A stretch of DNA of 64,000 nucleotides, taken from positions 62,001 through 126,000 of the forward strand of contig CAJNDS010002526.1 in NCBI GenBank assembly GCA_905221605.1, read 5' to 3'. Under the pieces are notes generated by a model that worked only from the letters and a program-made list of their open reading frames with translations, made no database searches and was not told where the DNA came from. Position 1 is the first letter of the stretch, and every line of letters begins with the position of its first letter. This stretch comes from Symbiodinium natans (lineage: Eukaryota > Sar > Dinophyceae > Suessiales > Symbiodiniaceae). Positions 45,700 to 57,669 of the stretch are shown in pieces. The position numbers were made by a program, and so were the translations under genes.

Positions 45700-48600
45700 G
45701 TCTTCCGCATCGGACTTTTCCAATACTGGCCTTCTATGTCGTGCCTGCTTCCTGATTTCGGCGGGGTTGTTTCGTGCCTGACTTTGCCGGGTTGTTTTCC
45801 ATATTCAGCTGGTTGTCTCTGAACAGTTGTTTGCTGAATCTGTCCCTGTTGTTTTTGCCATGTTTTTCTGAATCGCACCCAAATTGAGAGCTTCCCGGGA
45901 CTCTGCAGAGCAGAAGGAGCCATGCAAGGGCTGAATCCTTCGGATTCCTTGAGGCCTTGCGAGGTTTTGGAAAGTTGGGAAGCAGACATGAACTTGGCGA
46001 ACCGCAGGGTAAGACGGGTGAGAGGCTTCAGGTAAGGGAACCCTGGCATAGTTTGCTAGTTGATGCTAGTTGAATCTGCTCAGCAGGCATTTCGATCACT
46101 GCGGTGGCAGATGTTGTGGAGCCCGGCCTGGCAGTCATGGTCTCTCGCCTGTGACCATCGGGTTGGTTCGTTCTTTTTGGCAGCTTAGATCTAAAAAGGG
46201 GGATGTATGATGATTCATGTCTGCTCACTGCCAGGTTGGTTCTGCCAGTGGCGCCGTTTCTGTTCTGGGACTCCGGTTTCTGTCATGCAGCGGTGTAGAC
46301 ACTTGTGGCGTGCTCTTCGCACATGGTGTTCCAGCTCTGCTGGGTGGGCGTCTCTGCTGCACCTGATCGGACCATTCTCCGACACTTCTTGCCGTTGACA
46401 GGGTATCGCATGAGCAGGGCAGTTGTCACGGAGGCTTCTACTTGTATTCGCTCCACACAACGGCGCTGGCCATTTGCAACTCTGCGGTTGCGCAGTGCGG
46501 CTTTGATTGAACTATTGAATGAAGCTGAGTAAGTTGAGAAATGATGAGAACTGTATGAGACCAATTTTATAACTGTCTTGATATGGTAGCACACCGCAGG
46601 ACAGCAGTGCTCTCCGGCTGCTGTTGTGGGTATGTACTGCGGCAAACACGGGCCAATGAGAGCCAGGTCGGGCACCTGCTTTGCAAATTTGCCAGTTGCT
46701 TGGCTGCTTTTTTTTCAATGTTTAAAACCATCGGCCGCTTTATGCTGCTCTGGGCTTGCGGCAGGAGATTCCTTTCTCCGATGAGGCCAACTGGGCTTGT
46801 GCCAAGGACCATGGTCGGACAAGCGCTCAAACAGCAATCAAACAGCAAATGCAGGGCATGGCACATAGGGGCGGTCTGAATGATGTAGCAATGTAGCATC
46901 ACCTTCAGAATGATCGCAACTTCAGACACGTGAGCGCTGTGCACCTGTGGCCTCCAGCGAAGTCGGTTTGCTGTCATGCCCACGGCTCGCTACACAAGCT
47001 TTGCACCAACCTGTGACTTTTGTTATGTTTTTTGCGAACCACACTTCTTGACTGCTTCACAGCAGTAGCACGCGCAGTGTTGAAGCTTGACTCAAAGGGA
47101 GTATTGCTCAGTGAACCCAGTTCAGATAACTCATGAGAACATCGACCGGGCATCTGGCCAGAATCTGACGTGTATCTCCAAACTTGAGTTGTTGTTTGTC
47201 CGTCCGTTCGTCGAGCCGGTGCTCACACGTCGTGGCATCGAACGATGATGCCTGGATAGCCTGGCTTTCTTGCTCAAAAAACAGAGAGTCATGAATGCGA
47301 GCTTCCTTGGAGCTCTCGCTCGCGATCATTCCTTGTTCAATTTCTTCTCAAGGTTTCTCTTAGTCTTCTTGGGACGGCCAGACTCTAGGCGGAGCCCGCG
47401 AAATCGTGGGTTTAAGGTTTGCTTGGGGGTAAGAAGGGATGGGAGCGATGCATAGTGTCTGTTGAGATTAGTAGAAGAGGCGACCGGAGAAAGCAACTTG
47501 GTTTGTTCACGAGAAACCTGGCCGGGAGCACCAGTCAATGCACCTTTCATGCGTCTTCTCAAACCGGCTTAGAGGCCAGTTCAATTTGCAGCACCCATCA
47601 CACCCTTATTCTCCCACCCTGGCTGCACTAACTCCGTACAGAGCTATAGCTATCGCTCTCACCACTAGCTTGCCGGTGTCCTGTTTCCACTGTTCGCTTT
47701 GGTGAAGCGGTCGTCTTTCCTCACGAACTTGCTCGAAGCGGGCTGTTGTCGAAGTTCCTGTCCCGAACGGTCGCTACACTGCCAAGCAGCGCACGAGACG
47801 CAACAGCTTGGCAGTGGTTGCCAGGATGTGCCGCGCGGCTCCGTCTACCTTTGAGACGGATTGAGCCGGTGATTTGGTTAATGTATGTTAATGTCTAGGT
47901 GAGGCAACGCTGTACAGGGAACACCTGAAAAGTGCTCACAAGTAAGCACTGACTTTGGAGCGGGAAATCTTCTGGCTTGCCGACGCTCCCGATGTAACTT
48001 GCCGCTATACAGCTCAGGGTCTTCGGAGAAACGACCGTTCGTCCTGGCATCACCGTCGTTCAAAAGAAGCTTGTGCACTGTAGGAGCGGCTAGGTCGGCA
48101 ACCTTTTCGTGCACCTTGTGCTTGGGCAACGGCCGTTTAGGGGCCATTTGGAACGCGACCCTCGGTTTGTGACAAGTCAGCCACAAGCGGCAAGTAGAGC
48201 TGCACTCGAGAAAGCCCAGCACGTAAGTAGTACTGTGGCAGTCATTCGATCAAAGGCGTGCATCTTGGAGCTCTTGCTCGTAGCTACCCGTGCACTCTGG
48301 GCTGCCTGTTGATTTGAGCTGCTGATTGCTGGCACTGCTGGCCTTGGGCATTGAGCACAGAGCAGCCATGGCGGTATGGGCAGACCCAGCAGCTTGGCCA
48401 CAAGGCTGGATTCTGCTTAGTGCTCCAGGTGTGTCGTGGCATCTCATCAGTTCTTTTGTCACATGTTCTTCATTTACAGTGTAGTTGGCTTGAGAGAACC
48501 CCAACGTGTGACATGATGATACGGATGGAGAGCTGCGTTGCAAGCCTATGCCAGGACCATCGCCTCTGTGGTTAGAACGGCCGCGGACTCGGTATCGGTT

Positions 48601-49520
48601 CTGGCAACCGTATATCATACAGACGCTGCACGACCCTCCCTCCGAGGGTCTGGCAGCCCTGAGGCCTTAATGGCATGCCTTAAGCAAGGTGGCCGTCTAA
48701 TTCAACGGCCTCAAAGGCTTTAAGGCCTTAAGTCCCTCAGCAGACGGCTCTAAGCTTTTTGACTTGCCGAAATTGTGGCTGGGCCGAAAATGACATGCTT
48801 ATTATCGCTGGTGTGCTGATTCTCTGCCAAATTTGAACCGCTTACGCGCTAAGTCAATACTCAACAGTAGCACATCATCGGCTTCGACTCCATGAATTCA
48901 GGCATGTGTGTGGCGGCAATATGGCACGACAGCTGCGCACCGATCGAGGTGCAACGACGAACAAAGCCTCAGTGTCGAATCTCTCCCGTGCTCCTCTGCT
49001 CGTCTGCAGGCCACCTCAGCCGGAAGCTCCAGATCCTTGCCTGCATGTATGTGGTTCTGTCACCTGAATTGATTCGTTGCCACGTTTTTGTTGTGAAAGT
49101 TGTGTGCGGTGCTGTGGTAGCTCAGGCCAACAGACGCCCCAGAAGACGTCGGAGAGAGGCAGGGATCAACCAAGCTGAAATTCGACAAGCCGATAAGAGG
49201 GTAAACCGGTGGCCAGCTAACTTGCTGCAGGCACTGCGCTTCGACCTTGCCCGGCCCTTCACGCGGCAGGTGCATGGACTTTAGCCAGCGCAGTTGCTCC
49301 TGAAATCACAAGGGCCTGACTATAGCTGGGTGTACTGACAGTGCACTGTTTGTTCGCGCTTGGTTGTGTTGGAGTGTGCCTGCGCGAGGGTGCTCACTCA
49401 GACACCGCATGCCAATTTGGATTTGGACTGGCCTGCGGTTTGTTGGCAGGAGAAGGCAGAGGTGGAAGTCGAGATCGCGGCAGCTCTAGCTACACTCCCA
49501 GCGAACGAGGTTCCCAACAG
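45700..49520. other. No firm gene
   Basis: The best frame is on the minus strand at 47878-48147: 89 codons from an ATG, MAPKRPLPKHKVHEKVADLA onward, ending at a stop near 47878. It is basic and protein-like but isolated and of unknown family. Other frames overlap on both strands without motifs. Confidence 0.4.
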
Positions 49521-49529
49521 AGCATAGCC

Positions 49530-49990
49530 TAAAACCCTTGAACCTGAAACCCACTAAAACCCTTGAACCTGAAACCCACACGGAGATGTGGCAAACCCTA
49601 GTCCGTAAAAGTAGGAGATATCGCACAAGGGGATGTTGTCAAGCCTTGTAAAAGTGGATGTGGCATGGCAAGCCTTGAGCCCCAAAACGCAGATGTGCAG
49701 CTTAAGCCCGAAAAACCCCAGGCACGAGCCCCCTAGAAATCCAAAGCCCGCAAACACTTACAGAACCCCTAAGCACCCGAAAGCCCCAAACAAATCCCCT
49801 TAAGCACATTAACACACCGGAAAGCCCTTGAAATCCCTGAACCCTGAACCCCACAGAGAGGTGCTGCGCGGCAAGCCCAAGATACCCTAATCCTCAGGAG
49901 ATGTGGCGTGACAAGCCCTGAACTCTACACCCTGGTTACTATGAGGAGATGTGGTCTAGCCAGCCCCAGACCCTAAAGAAAGGAGATGTG
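49530..49990. repeat. Mixed telomere-like and GGAGATGTGG-containing degenerate tandem repeat
   Basis: CCCTTGAACCTGAAACCCAC and similar CCCTAAA-derived blocks alternate with a box of the type GGAGATGTGGxxTGGCAAGCC, seen about six times at spacings of roughly 40-60 bases or multiples. Confidence 0.8.
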
Positions 49991-50227
49991 GTGTGGCAAG
50001 CTGTGCCTGAAAAAGGGGGTTGGTTTCCGGTTGCAAACCCGAATTCACTCCCCCAACACGGAGCCCTATGTGCGCTTATGGGGCTATGCTCCTATGTGTC
50101 GTTTTGTTTGCGGGTGGGTCTACGAGCACTTATGAGGCTTCTTAAGGTGATCAAGCATGTGATTGCAGGACTTTCTGAACTGTGAAGCCATGTGATCGAA
50201 TGCAGATTCGCGTGCAACATTTTGCAG

Positions 50228-50545
50228 GATGGACCGGAGATGGACCCAGTAGAGCTGCGCCTGAAATTGAAGGCGTGCATCGTGCCTTGAGGTCTTGTGA
50301 TGTCTTGTGCCCTACATGGAAGAATCCATTTCTGCAGTTGAAGGTGGACTTGTTGTGTGCTCTGCGGCCAGATGCGGGTCCTATTGAAGTGGCACAGGCC
50401 AGCAGCATTCAGGAGGTAAATGGATTGGTCTGAGATCTACGGCCTTCCTATGTTTTTTTTTTTCTCTTGGCAGGTGTTGCGACTTGCGCGCGAGTGTTAT
50501 GATGCGGCCGAGCGCGAGGCCAAGGTCGCTCTCCTGATTGCATGA
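50228..50545 (+). CDS. Unknown protein, C-terminal part in three phase-matched exons
   Basis: Exons 50228-50272, 50338-50415 and 50474-50545 join with no frame break, all phase 0. Intron 1 is GC-AG (65 bases) and intron 2 is GT-AG (58 bases). The product reads DGPEMDPVELRLKLK, then LKVDLLCALRPDAGPIEVAQ, and then VLRLARECYDAAEREAKVAL, with stop TGA after ...LLIA. It is helical and acidic/basic mixed, with no known motif. The agreement of three exons, two introns and a stop makes a real gene likely, but the upstream exons are not found with confidence. The small intron size matches the polymerase introns. Confidence 0.55.
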
Positions 50546-50559
50546 TACTCTTCGTGAAG

Positions 50560-53320
50560 TTGGCGAAAGTGGCCTACTCTTAGCCTAGCGCCATTTGCCA
50601 GGAGCGTGCACGTGGAATCTCAGTTGAGTTTCGTCGGTGGGTTGCTCAGGACCATGGTTAGAAGTTAGCAGAGCAACTTCGGGGTTCTTGACACAAAGCC
50701 TCAACCCAAGCAAAGCCATGAAAAGTCCGTCGACGGGAGGATCAGGCCAGCCTGACATCCGTGCTTCGACGCGCTTGGCAGTTGCGCCGTGTGCTGGCTC
50801 CCCAGGCGCCTTCTCTGTCGAACATGTAGGATTTTAGGAGCAAGCTTCAAGCTTCAGCTTCGCTTCCTGGCTCTTTGATGTGCCTTGTCGAGATGAGTAC
50901 CGTGATCCGCTCCTGCCCGGGCCACTTCTGAGCCATGGCACATACCCCGTTGACTCCAGATGCGGTTCGCTTCTTAGAATCTTCGCATTATGCATTGCCA
51001 TGCTGCATGCAGTCAACGTAGTGCTTGCACGAAGATGCTCAGGTAAACGTGGGGGCAGTTGCATGGACTTTAATCTCCACTGCGCTGGTCTTCCTCATGA
51101 CCGCAGGACCGTGGCTGTAGAGATCTGTAGAGCATCTGGGAGCGTGTCAGCGTGTCCCCCCCCCATGTTCGAGTCCCTCTTTGAAGAAGTCTCCCTCTCC
51201 CCTACCTTGAGTCTTTTGTAGTCTTTTGCTAAGGTCCAGTGTGCGCCCTTCTGTGCCCTTTTCCGTGCCTTCTTTGTTCCTTTTGGTTCCCGATTGTGTT
51301 AGACGCTACACCTTAGAGTTCCTTTTTGGCCAAGAGCGGCTCCTATGTGGCCCGCAAGCCCTCGTGATCCTCTTTTTATGCGATGTTATGTTGGCACTCC
51401 CTTATTTCATCAGACAACTATCTTACGATTAGTCTACAGTCAAACGTTGCAATTAAACCTCAACTTAGCATTGTATACATTGCGAGCTGGCAGGGCCCCA
51501 TAGTTTTCTAGCTGACAAGAAATGACCAACCATACTCCTCGCCACAGAGCCTCACTTGCATCCTCAGAGCTGCTGTGTTTATGTTTGCGACTCGCCCCCC
51601 AAAGCAGGTTCGGTGATTCCCTTGTGCCTCTCGCCTTGCTGCTAAAGTTGGCGCACTCAACGGCCTTCTGCTACTCACCTTGCGCAAAGCTGGTTTCAGC
51701 CTCTGGCTTTGCAGCCGTGGCTGTGGCGACGTCGTCAGTTTCCTGGTACGAGCGTGTACGCTCGCTCTTGGGGTTTTGGCACAATGGCTTCTGCTACGGC
51801 CCCGCCGATCTCTTTTAAGAGCGGTTTGATCAGGCATGGGGTCATACTCCTTAGCGACATTCCGAGCTGCAAGCCTGAAGATGCGAACTTGCCCACTCTG
51901 AACTCAAGTAGCTATCGGCTCACGCGCCCCGTTTGGTTGAAGAGGTTTTGTCGTTTACCGGTTTAGTTCCGTATTAGTGCCGCACCAGTACCAGTGTTGC
52001 CGCTGCCCTTGGCGGTTGCCTTTTGGCATCGAAGGTGCTGGTAGTTCAAGCAGCTCGCCCAATCGCATCACCGATTCAGATCAATCCGTATTTGTGTCAG
52101 CGCAGCCAAGTGGCACGTTTCGGATCCCGAACAGCACCAAGAGGATCAAGGTCTGCAGGTAATCCGACACACTTGGCTCGGTTTCACATTGCTTGAAATT
52201 TGGTTTGGGTTTCCGGTTTAGGGTTTTAGCTCCGAGCGGTTTTCTGCAGCAGTCGCAGGTCGCTGCCTCCGTTCAGAGTTTAGGGTTTAGGTCTTCCCAG
52301 TCATTGAAGAATAGTGGGAATTATAAGAGAGAGCTCAAGGTCACTTCGGTTTCAGCGCTTGGGGCTCAGGGTTCGGGGGCCGAAGTCACGGGCCGGGCAA
52401 ACCCCCCTTAGAATAGATTTCGGCCCCCGACCCCGGGGAAAAGAAACCAAAGAATATTTTATGATCTTGAGTTCTCTTATAAATCCACTATGCTTCCGTG
52501 ACTGGCAAGACCTAAACCCTAATCCCTAAACGGAGGCAGTCGTCCTTGGCGGAAAGCAGCTAGGAGCTGGTTTAGGGCTTCCATGGGTCGGTGTGTAGGG
52601 CTTGCACAACCGCCTTGTCCGAATCGTATGGTTGACCCACGAAACCCCAGTACATGTGCGGGGGCTGATCCGAGCCGTTTGACGGACCCCATTGTCGGAA
52701 GCTACTGAGATGAATCGTTGCCCTACCTGCTTGGCGCCTCCCGCAGTGCTCGGGCGCCGAAATCGACTCTTGGGATCTGCCGTCCCTTCCGTTGAACCTT
52801 TTCCCAGCCTTCAGGGTGATCTTGTTTCGAGCGTTTCGTGAACAGGCCTGGCATGCCCTTCAGTGCGAGCGTTTGTGTTTGTCATTGGGCTTTTTTTGAC
52901 ATGCTTCGCGAGCCCTCAAAAGCTGCCAACGTGCCCTTGAGCTCACCAACAACTTTGACGTCTCTGTTGGCCCCAAGCAGCATCCCCAAAAGCTCAAAAA
53001 CAAGCTTGGGGTTTAGGATTTTGAGTGTTCGGTTGAATACTTAGGGTTGGTCGCCATGTCTGAATGGTGCGTGCTCCCTGTACCCAGATGCTCGCTGCCT
53101 CTGCCTGTAAATTCCTACGGGTGTCGGTTGCGGTAGATATCGGTAGATGCAGCATCAGCGGCTGCGTGCATCTCGCCCTAGAGTTCTCTGGGGCATGTGT
53201 TGCTTTTGGCGATTTGTCGCCTCCTTACACTTCGCGCTTCTTCCAGCGCGTCTTCCCAATCACGCGCTGCCTCAAACCACCCACGGGCCTAGGTTGTGTC
53301 GCAGAGACAGTTTCTCCGAC
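50560..53320. other. No firm gene; likely holds the 5' exon(s) of the ammonium transporter
   Basis: The transporter must start upstream of 53326, but I cannot recognise its N-terminal membrane exon here. Telomere-like TTTAGGG units occur near 52205-52225, 52277-52290 and 52512-52530. The minus-strand frame at 51508-51837 is Arg-rich and without motif. Confidence 0.5.
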
Positions 53321-53325
53321 TGCAG

Positions 53326-55413
53326 GACTCAGCTTCTTCTATGGAGGCCTTGTGCGTGATACCAACATCATCAATACCATGATGATGAGCGTCATAGCAA
53401 TGGGTGTGGTAACAATGACTTGGGTGGTAGTGGGATTCTCGCTGGCGTTCGGCGAGAGCGACGCGGCCTGGGTGGGCAACTTCGAGTACGCATTGTTCAG
53501 AAATCTCGACATGCGGCTGTGGGATGAGAAGACTGGCTTGCCAGGGCTTTGCTTTGCCACATACGAGATGACGTTCGCGATCATCGCCTCAGCCATTATT
53601 TCCGGGTCTTTAGTAGAGCGTGTGCGCTTCAGCGCATACGTTGTTTTCCTAGCACTGTGGTCCATACTGATCTATGCTCCACTGGCGCATTGGGTCTGGA
53701 GTCCGGGAGGCTGGATTCACAAAATGGGCGTGCTGGCTGACGATTTATGACAATCCCCTCCCGCTTCCCCCCTACCCCCTCATATTAGACACCCCGCCCC
53801 ATACACTGTAGTACAAATGTACTGTGGGTATTTAGTATCAGGGGGTCGAGGGGGGTTTACTACTAGGGGAGGGGATTATTGCTGTAGCGGCCCGCTGTTC
53901 ATTTATGTTTTGTCCAAGTTTTCAATGCAGATCCAAGGTACCCTGGATTTTGCGGGCGGTACCGTGATTCACATCAGTTCTGGCGTGTCTGGCTTCGTTG
54001 CAGGGGCTATCATTGGCCCGCGTAGGCGCGCGGAGGAGGACCGGACTTCGTTTACCCAGCTGAAGATGGGTTGCCCCTCATCTTTTCCTTGGTTGTGTGC
54101 CTTGTAGCCGGTGAACAATCAGACCATTTCAACTTTCAAAGCTCTGCGACTCCCCGAGCAACTAACCGCGACTAGCCTTCGCAAGGAATCGGCCTGAGGC
54201 TCCTGGTCTCCAGTCTATCGCAGGTTCTGCCCATACCGCAACAAATGCCATTGATTGTGGATCATGTGTTGAGAGAAGCAACTGAGACGCGGGCACACGA
54301 CATTTCTGACACTGCGAGACAATCCACGTGCGGGAAATCGGGAGTTGCTTTAAACTTTACAGGAATGCTGGACAGGAAAGCTGGACAGGAATGTTGCGGG
54401 CTCCGCTGTGACACCCCACCAAAAAGCATGAGGTGCCAAGAAGATTGCCTCACAGCCTGGGATAGAATATAAAAGGCACAAGTTGACAAGCTTGAGATTG
54501 TCATGATTGTCTGACTGCCTTCCCCGCACTTTCGCCAGGACCTCGGCCCGACCAGTGTTCCTTTTGTCATTCTCGGAGGCTGCCTTCTTTGGTTTGGATG
54601 GGTAGGCTTCAACGGTGGATCGGCTTTGTCAGTGTCAGATGGTGTTGCGGCACGAGCTGTGGCCAGCACGATGCTTGGCTGGAGATATAGCATGAGGGTT
54701 GTGCCTAGAAACAATGAGTTGTTGCAACATCGTGCAGTTTAGATTATTTAGATTGCAATCGGTGTCCCGCGGATGCGTGCCGTTGGGTATTTGCTGACGC
54801 AAGGATGGTAGCGGCCGCTTCGTCGATGCTTACGTGGCTTGTCCTGGAGCGGCTGCTGAAAGGAAGGTCGTCCTCCGTGGGTGCCATGGTGGGAGCTGTT
54901 GCAGGCCTCGTCTGCATCACTCCGGGAGCAGGATATGTGGCCCCGAGCTGGAGCATCATACTGGGACTTCTTGCAGCTCCATGGTGCTATCTATCTGTTG
55001 CGGCTGTAAACCGGATGAACCTTGTGGATGACACGTTGGATGCTTTCGGGCTGCATGGCATGGGTGGGATTGGAGGGGCCATTCTTACAGGCATCTTTGC
55101 AGAGGAGGCGGGCCTCATCTACACAGGCAGCTTCATGTTGCTGGGCAAGCAGATCGTCGGTGCTTTGGCCAGTGTCGCGTTCTCTGCAATCGGAACAGCA
55201 GTAATTGTGCTTGTCATGAGACTCGTGATTACCTTGAGAGTGGCGGAAGACTCCGAGTTGGCGGTGGATGCGCACACCCATGGAGAGACGTACCACAGCC
55301 AGGCAAAAGCATACCATCCCAAAGAGGACTTTCGTATGCACAGCCCTGTGAAGGCGTATCAGCGTCCAGATGTAGCTGTGGGTTCATCTGAGTCTACCAG
55401 CAGTGCTGTTTAG
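53326..55413 (+). CDS. Ammonium transporter (Amt family), N-terminus missing
   Basis: Polytopic membrane protein that conducts ammonium/ammonia, probably at a cell membrane. Visible exons 53326-53727, 53938-54038, 54539-54669 and 54804-55413 encode about 413 residues to a TAG stop. Family motifs in order: LSFFYGGLVRDTNIINTMM (first conserved helix); FATYEMTFAIIASAIISG, then VERVRFSAYV; PLAHWVWSPGGW; DFAGGTVIHISSGVSGF, with the first pore histidine; LLWFGWVGFNGGSAL; VGAVAGLVCITPGAGYV; and FGLHGMGGIGGAILTGIF, with the second pore histidine. A hydrophilic tail follows. The first intron has a GC donor that gives Met-Gly-Thr-Leu-Asp across the junction. The next two appear to start with GA (see findings). 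The exon 1 acceptor CTGCAG falls exactly inside the conserved Pro-Gly/Leu-x-Phe-Phe-Tyr-Gly-Gly, so an upstream exon is certain. Confidence 0.95.
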
Positions 55414-55419
55414 TTCATG

Positions 55420-56400
55420 ACTCATGACTTGATGACTTGAAAACTTTTTAGACAGTCGATCGTGCACGCAAGCTCGGTCCTACGGTGGATGGAGGAAGTC
55501 TTGCACCAGAGCCTGGCAATTGAAATTATCGTGAGAACAGTGTTTTCAGGACTTGGTCCAATGACAAAGCTTGCACCGCCTCAACATGACTGGCCAAGGA
55601 CAAGGGTCATTTAGCTATACATACTAAGTAGGTGGTGCAAGTTTGCCTCCGTCCGCCGTAGTCCGAGAAGCCAATTCGAGAGTGTCTGGCACAAGGCCGG
55701 CACGTTCAAACCAATCTAGCCTGAGTTCTCGTCATTCGACGTGCTCTTGTCTTCTGTTCTTGGTGCCTTTGATGTCTCGGACTGCACTGGGTCACTTGGG
55801 TGGAACTCAACTGCCCAGGCTGATGGAAACATCAATTGTGCAGACATGGCACCGCCACCGCTCTACACAACTTTATGTCAAAATATGGCCGGGGGGCGGG
55901 GGGGTGGGGGGGGTATTGCTGGTGATGTCGCACTGCCTCGGCATCTTGATGTGCTCCCGCAAGGGTCTGCGCAGTGTTTGCCAACCGCCCTGATGGAAGG
56001 CGCTGGCTGATGGAACGTACCTGGCATTGGCACTTCTTCCCGGCAGTCGCGATGCCAGAGCAGCAGAGGCTTTCCTGGAGGCCGAGTCAAATGTTTGAGC
56101 AGCCCCCGAGCAGCGAAAAGTGGAGAGAGACAGAGAGACTGAGGTATACCATTGGCTGATGCACTAGGGGCGTGCTTAGCACACAGGGGCCTCCCCCTAA
56201 GCCCGCTAGCAGAAGAAGACCATGGGGATTGCAGGCAACACGGGGCGCAGTAGCGCCAGCAGGCATCCCATCCGACAACCGAGCAGCTAACCAATGTAGC
56301 AGCAGAGCAACCATGCAATCAAGCAGCCAACCAATAATCGAGCAACCAATGCAGTTGATCGAATGGAGTTGTCAGATACCGCAATAGAAAGCCAGCCAAT
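55420..56400. other. 3' flank of the transporter; no gene seen
   Basis: Short open frames on both strands without motifs, plus a G-rich stretch at 55889-55914. Confidence 0.5.
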
Positions 56401-56439
56401 GCACCGTGACCCACGACCCGCGAGTGCGAGCGCCAGCAC

Positions 56440-57660
56440 GACGAGGAGGAGGAGGAGGAGGAGGAGGAGGAGGAGGAGGAGGAGGAGGAGGAGGAGGAGG
56501 AGGAGGAGGGAGGAGGAGGACCAGGAGGACCACGAGGACCACAGGAGGACCACGAGGAGGACCAGGACCACGAGGACCACGAGGACCACGAGGACCACGA
56601 GGACCACGAGGACCACGAGGACCACGAGGACCACGAGGACCACGAGGACCACGAGGACCACGAGGACCACGAGGACCACGAGGACCACGAGGACCACGAC
56701 GACCACGAGGACCACGAGGACCACGAGGACCACGAGGACCACGAGGACCACGAGGACCACGAGGACCACGAGGACCACGAGGACCACGAGGACCACGAGG
56801 ACCACGAGGACCACGAGGACCACGAGGACCACGAGGACCACGAGGACCACGACGACCACGACCACGACGACCACGACGACCACGACGACCACGACGACCA
56901 CGACGACCACGACGACCACGACGACCACGACGACCACGACGACCACGACGACCACGACGACCACGACGACCACGACGACCACGACGACCACGACGACCAC
57001 GACGACCACGACGACCACGACGACGACCACGACGACCACGACGACCACGACGACCACGACGACCACGACGACCACGACGACCACGACGACCACGACGACC
57101 ACGACGACCACGACGACGACCACGACGACCACGACGACCACGACGACCACGACGACCACGACGACCACGACGACCACGACGACCACGACGACCACGACGA
57201 CCACGACGACCACGACGACCACGACGGCCACGACGACCACGACGACCACGACGACCACGACGACCACGACGACCACGACGACCACGACGACCACGACGAC
57301 CACGACGACCACGACGACCACGACGACGACAGCCGCAGCCACAGCCACAGACACTGACAAGACAAAGACAAAGACACAGACAGCCACAACAACCACAACG
57401 ACCACAACGACAGCCACAACGGCAACCACAACGACAACCACAAGGACAACCACAACCACGACGACAGCCACAACGACAACCACAACCACAACCACAACGA
57501 CAGCGGCAAGGACAGCGACAGCGACAACAAGAAGCAAGAACAAGAACAAGAGCAAGACAAAGGCAAGGGCGAGGGCAAGGGCAAGCAGAAGGGCAGAGGC
57601 AAGGGCAAGGGCAAGTACAAGTGCAAGAGCCCGAACAAGAGCAAGAATAACAAAGCGAAG
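56440..57660. repeat. Compound microsatellite/minisatellite: (GAG)n, (GAGGACCAC)n, (GACGACCAC)n, (AACCAC/AACGAC)n
   Basis: Four zones: GAG repeat to about 56515; a 9-base unit GAGGACCAC to about 56850; a 9-base unit GACGACCAC to about 57330, with occasional 3-base insertions; then a decayed zone of CAACGACAACCACAA type ending in AGGGCAAGG-type units. The very long frames (over 400 codons) on both strands are poly-Thr/Arg/Pro/Ser/Trp/Val artefacts of a period divisible by three. Confidence 0.98.
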
Positions 57661-57669
57661 TAGCCAGAA

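Noticed and set aside
51164-51176. GTTCGAGTCC, resembling a tRNA T-loop/B-box
   Set aside because: No acceptor stem, D-arm or anticodon arm could be found around it. The same holds for the similar site near 11303.
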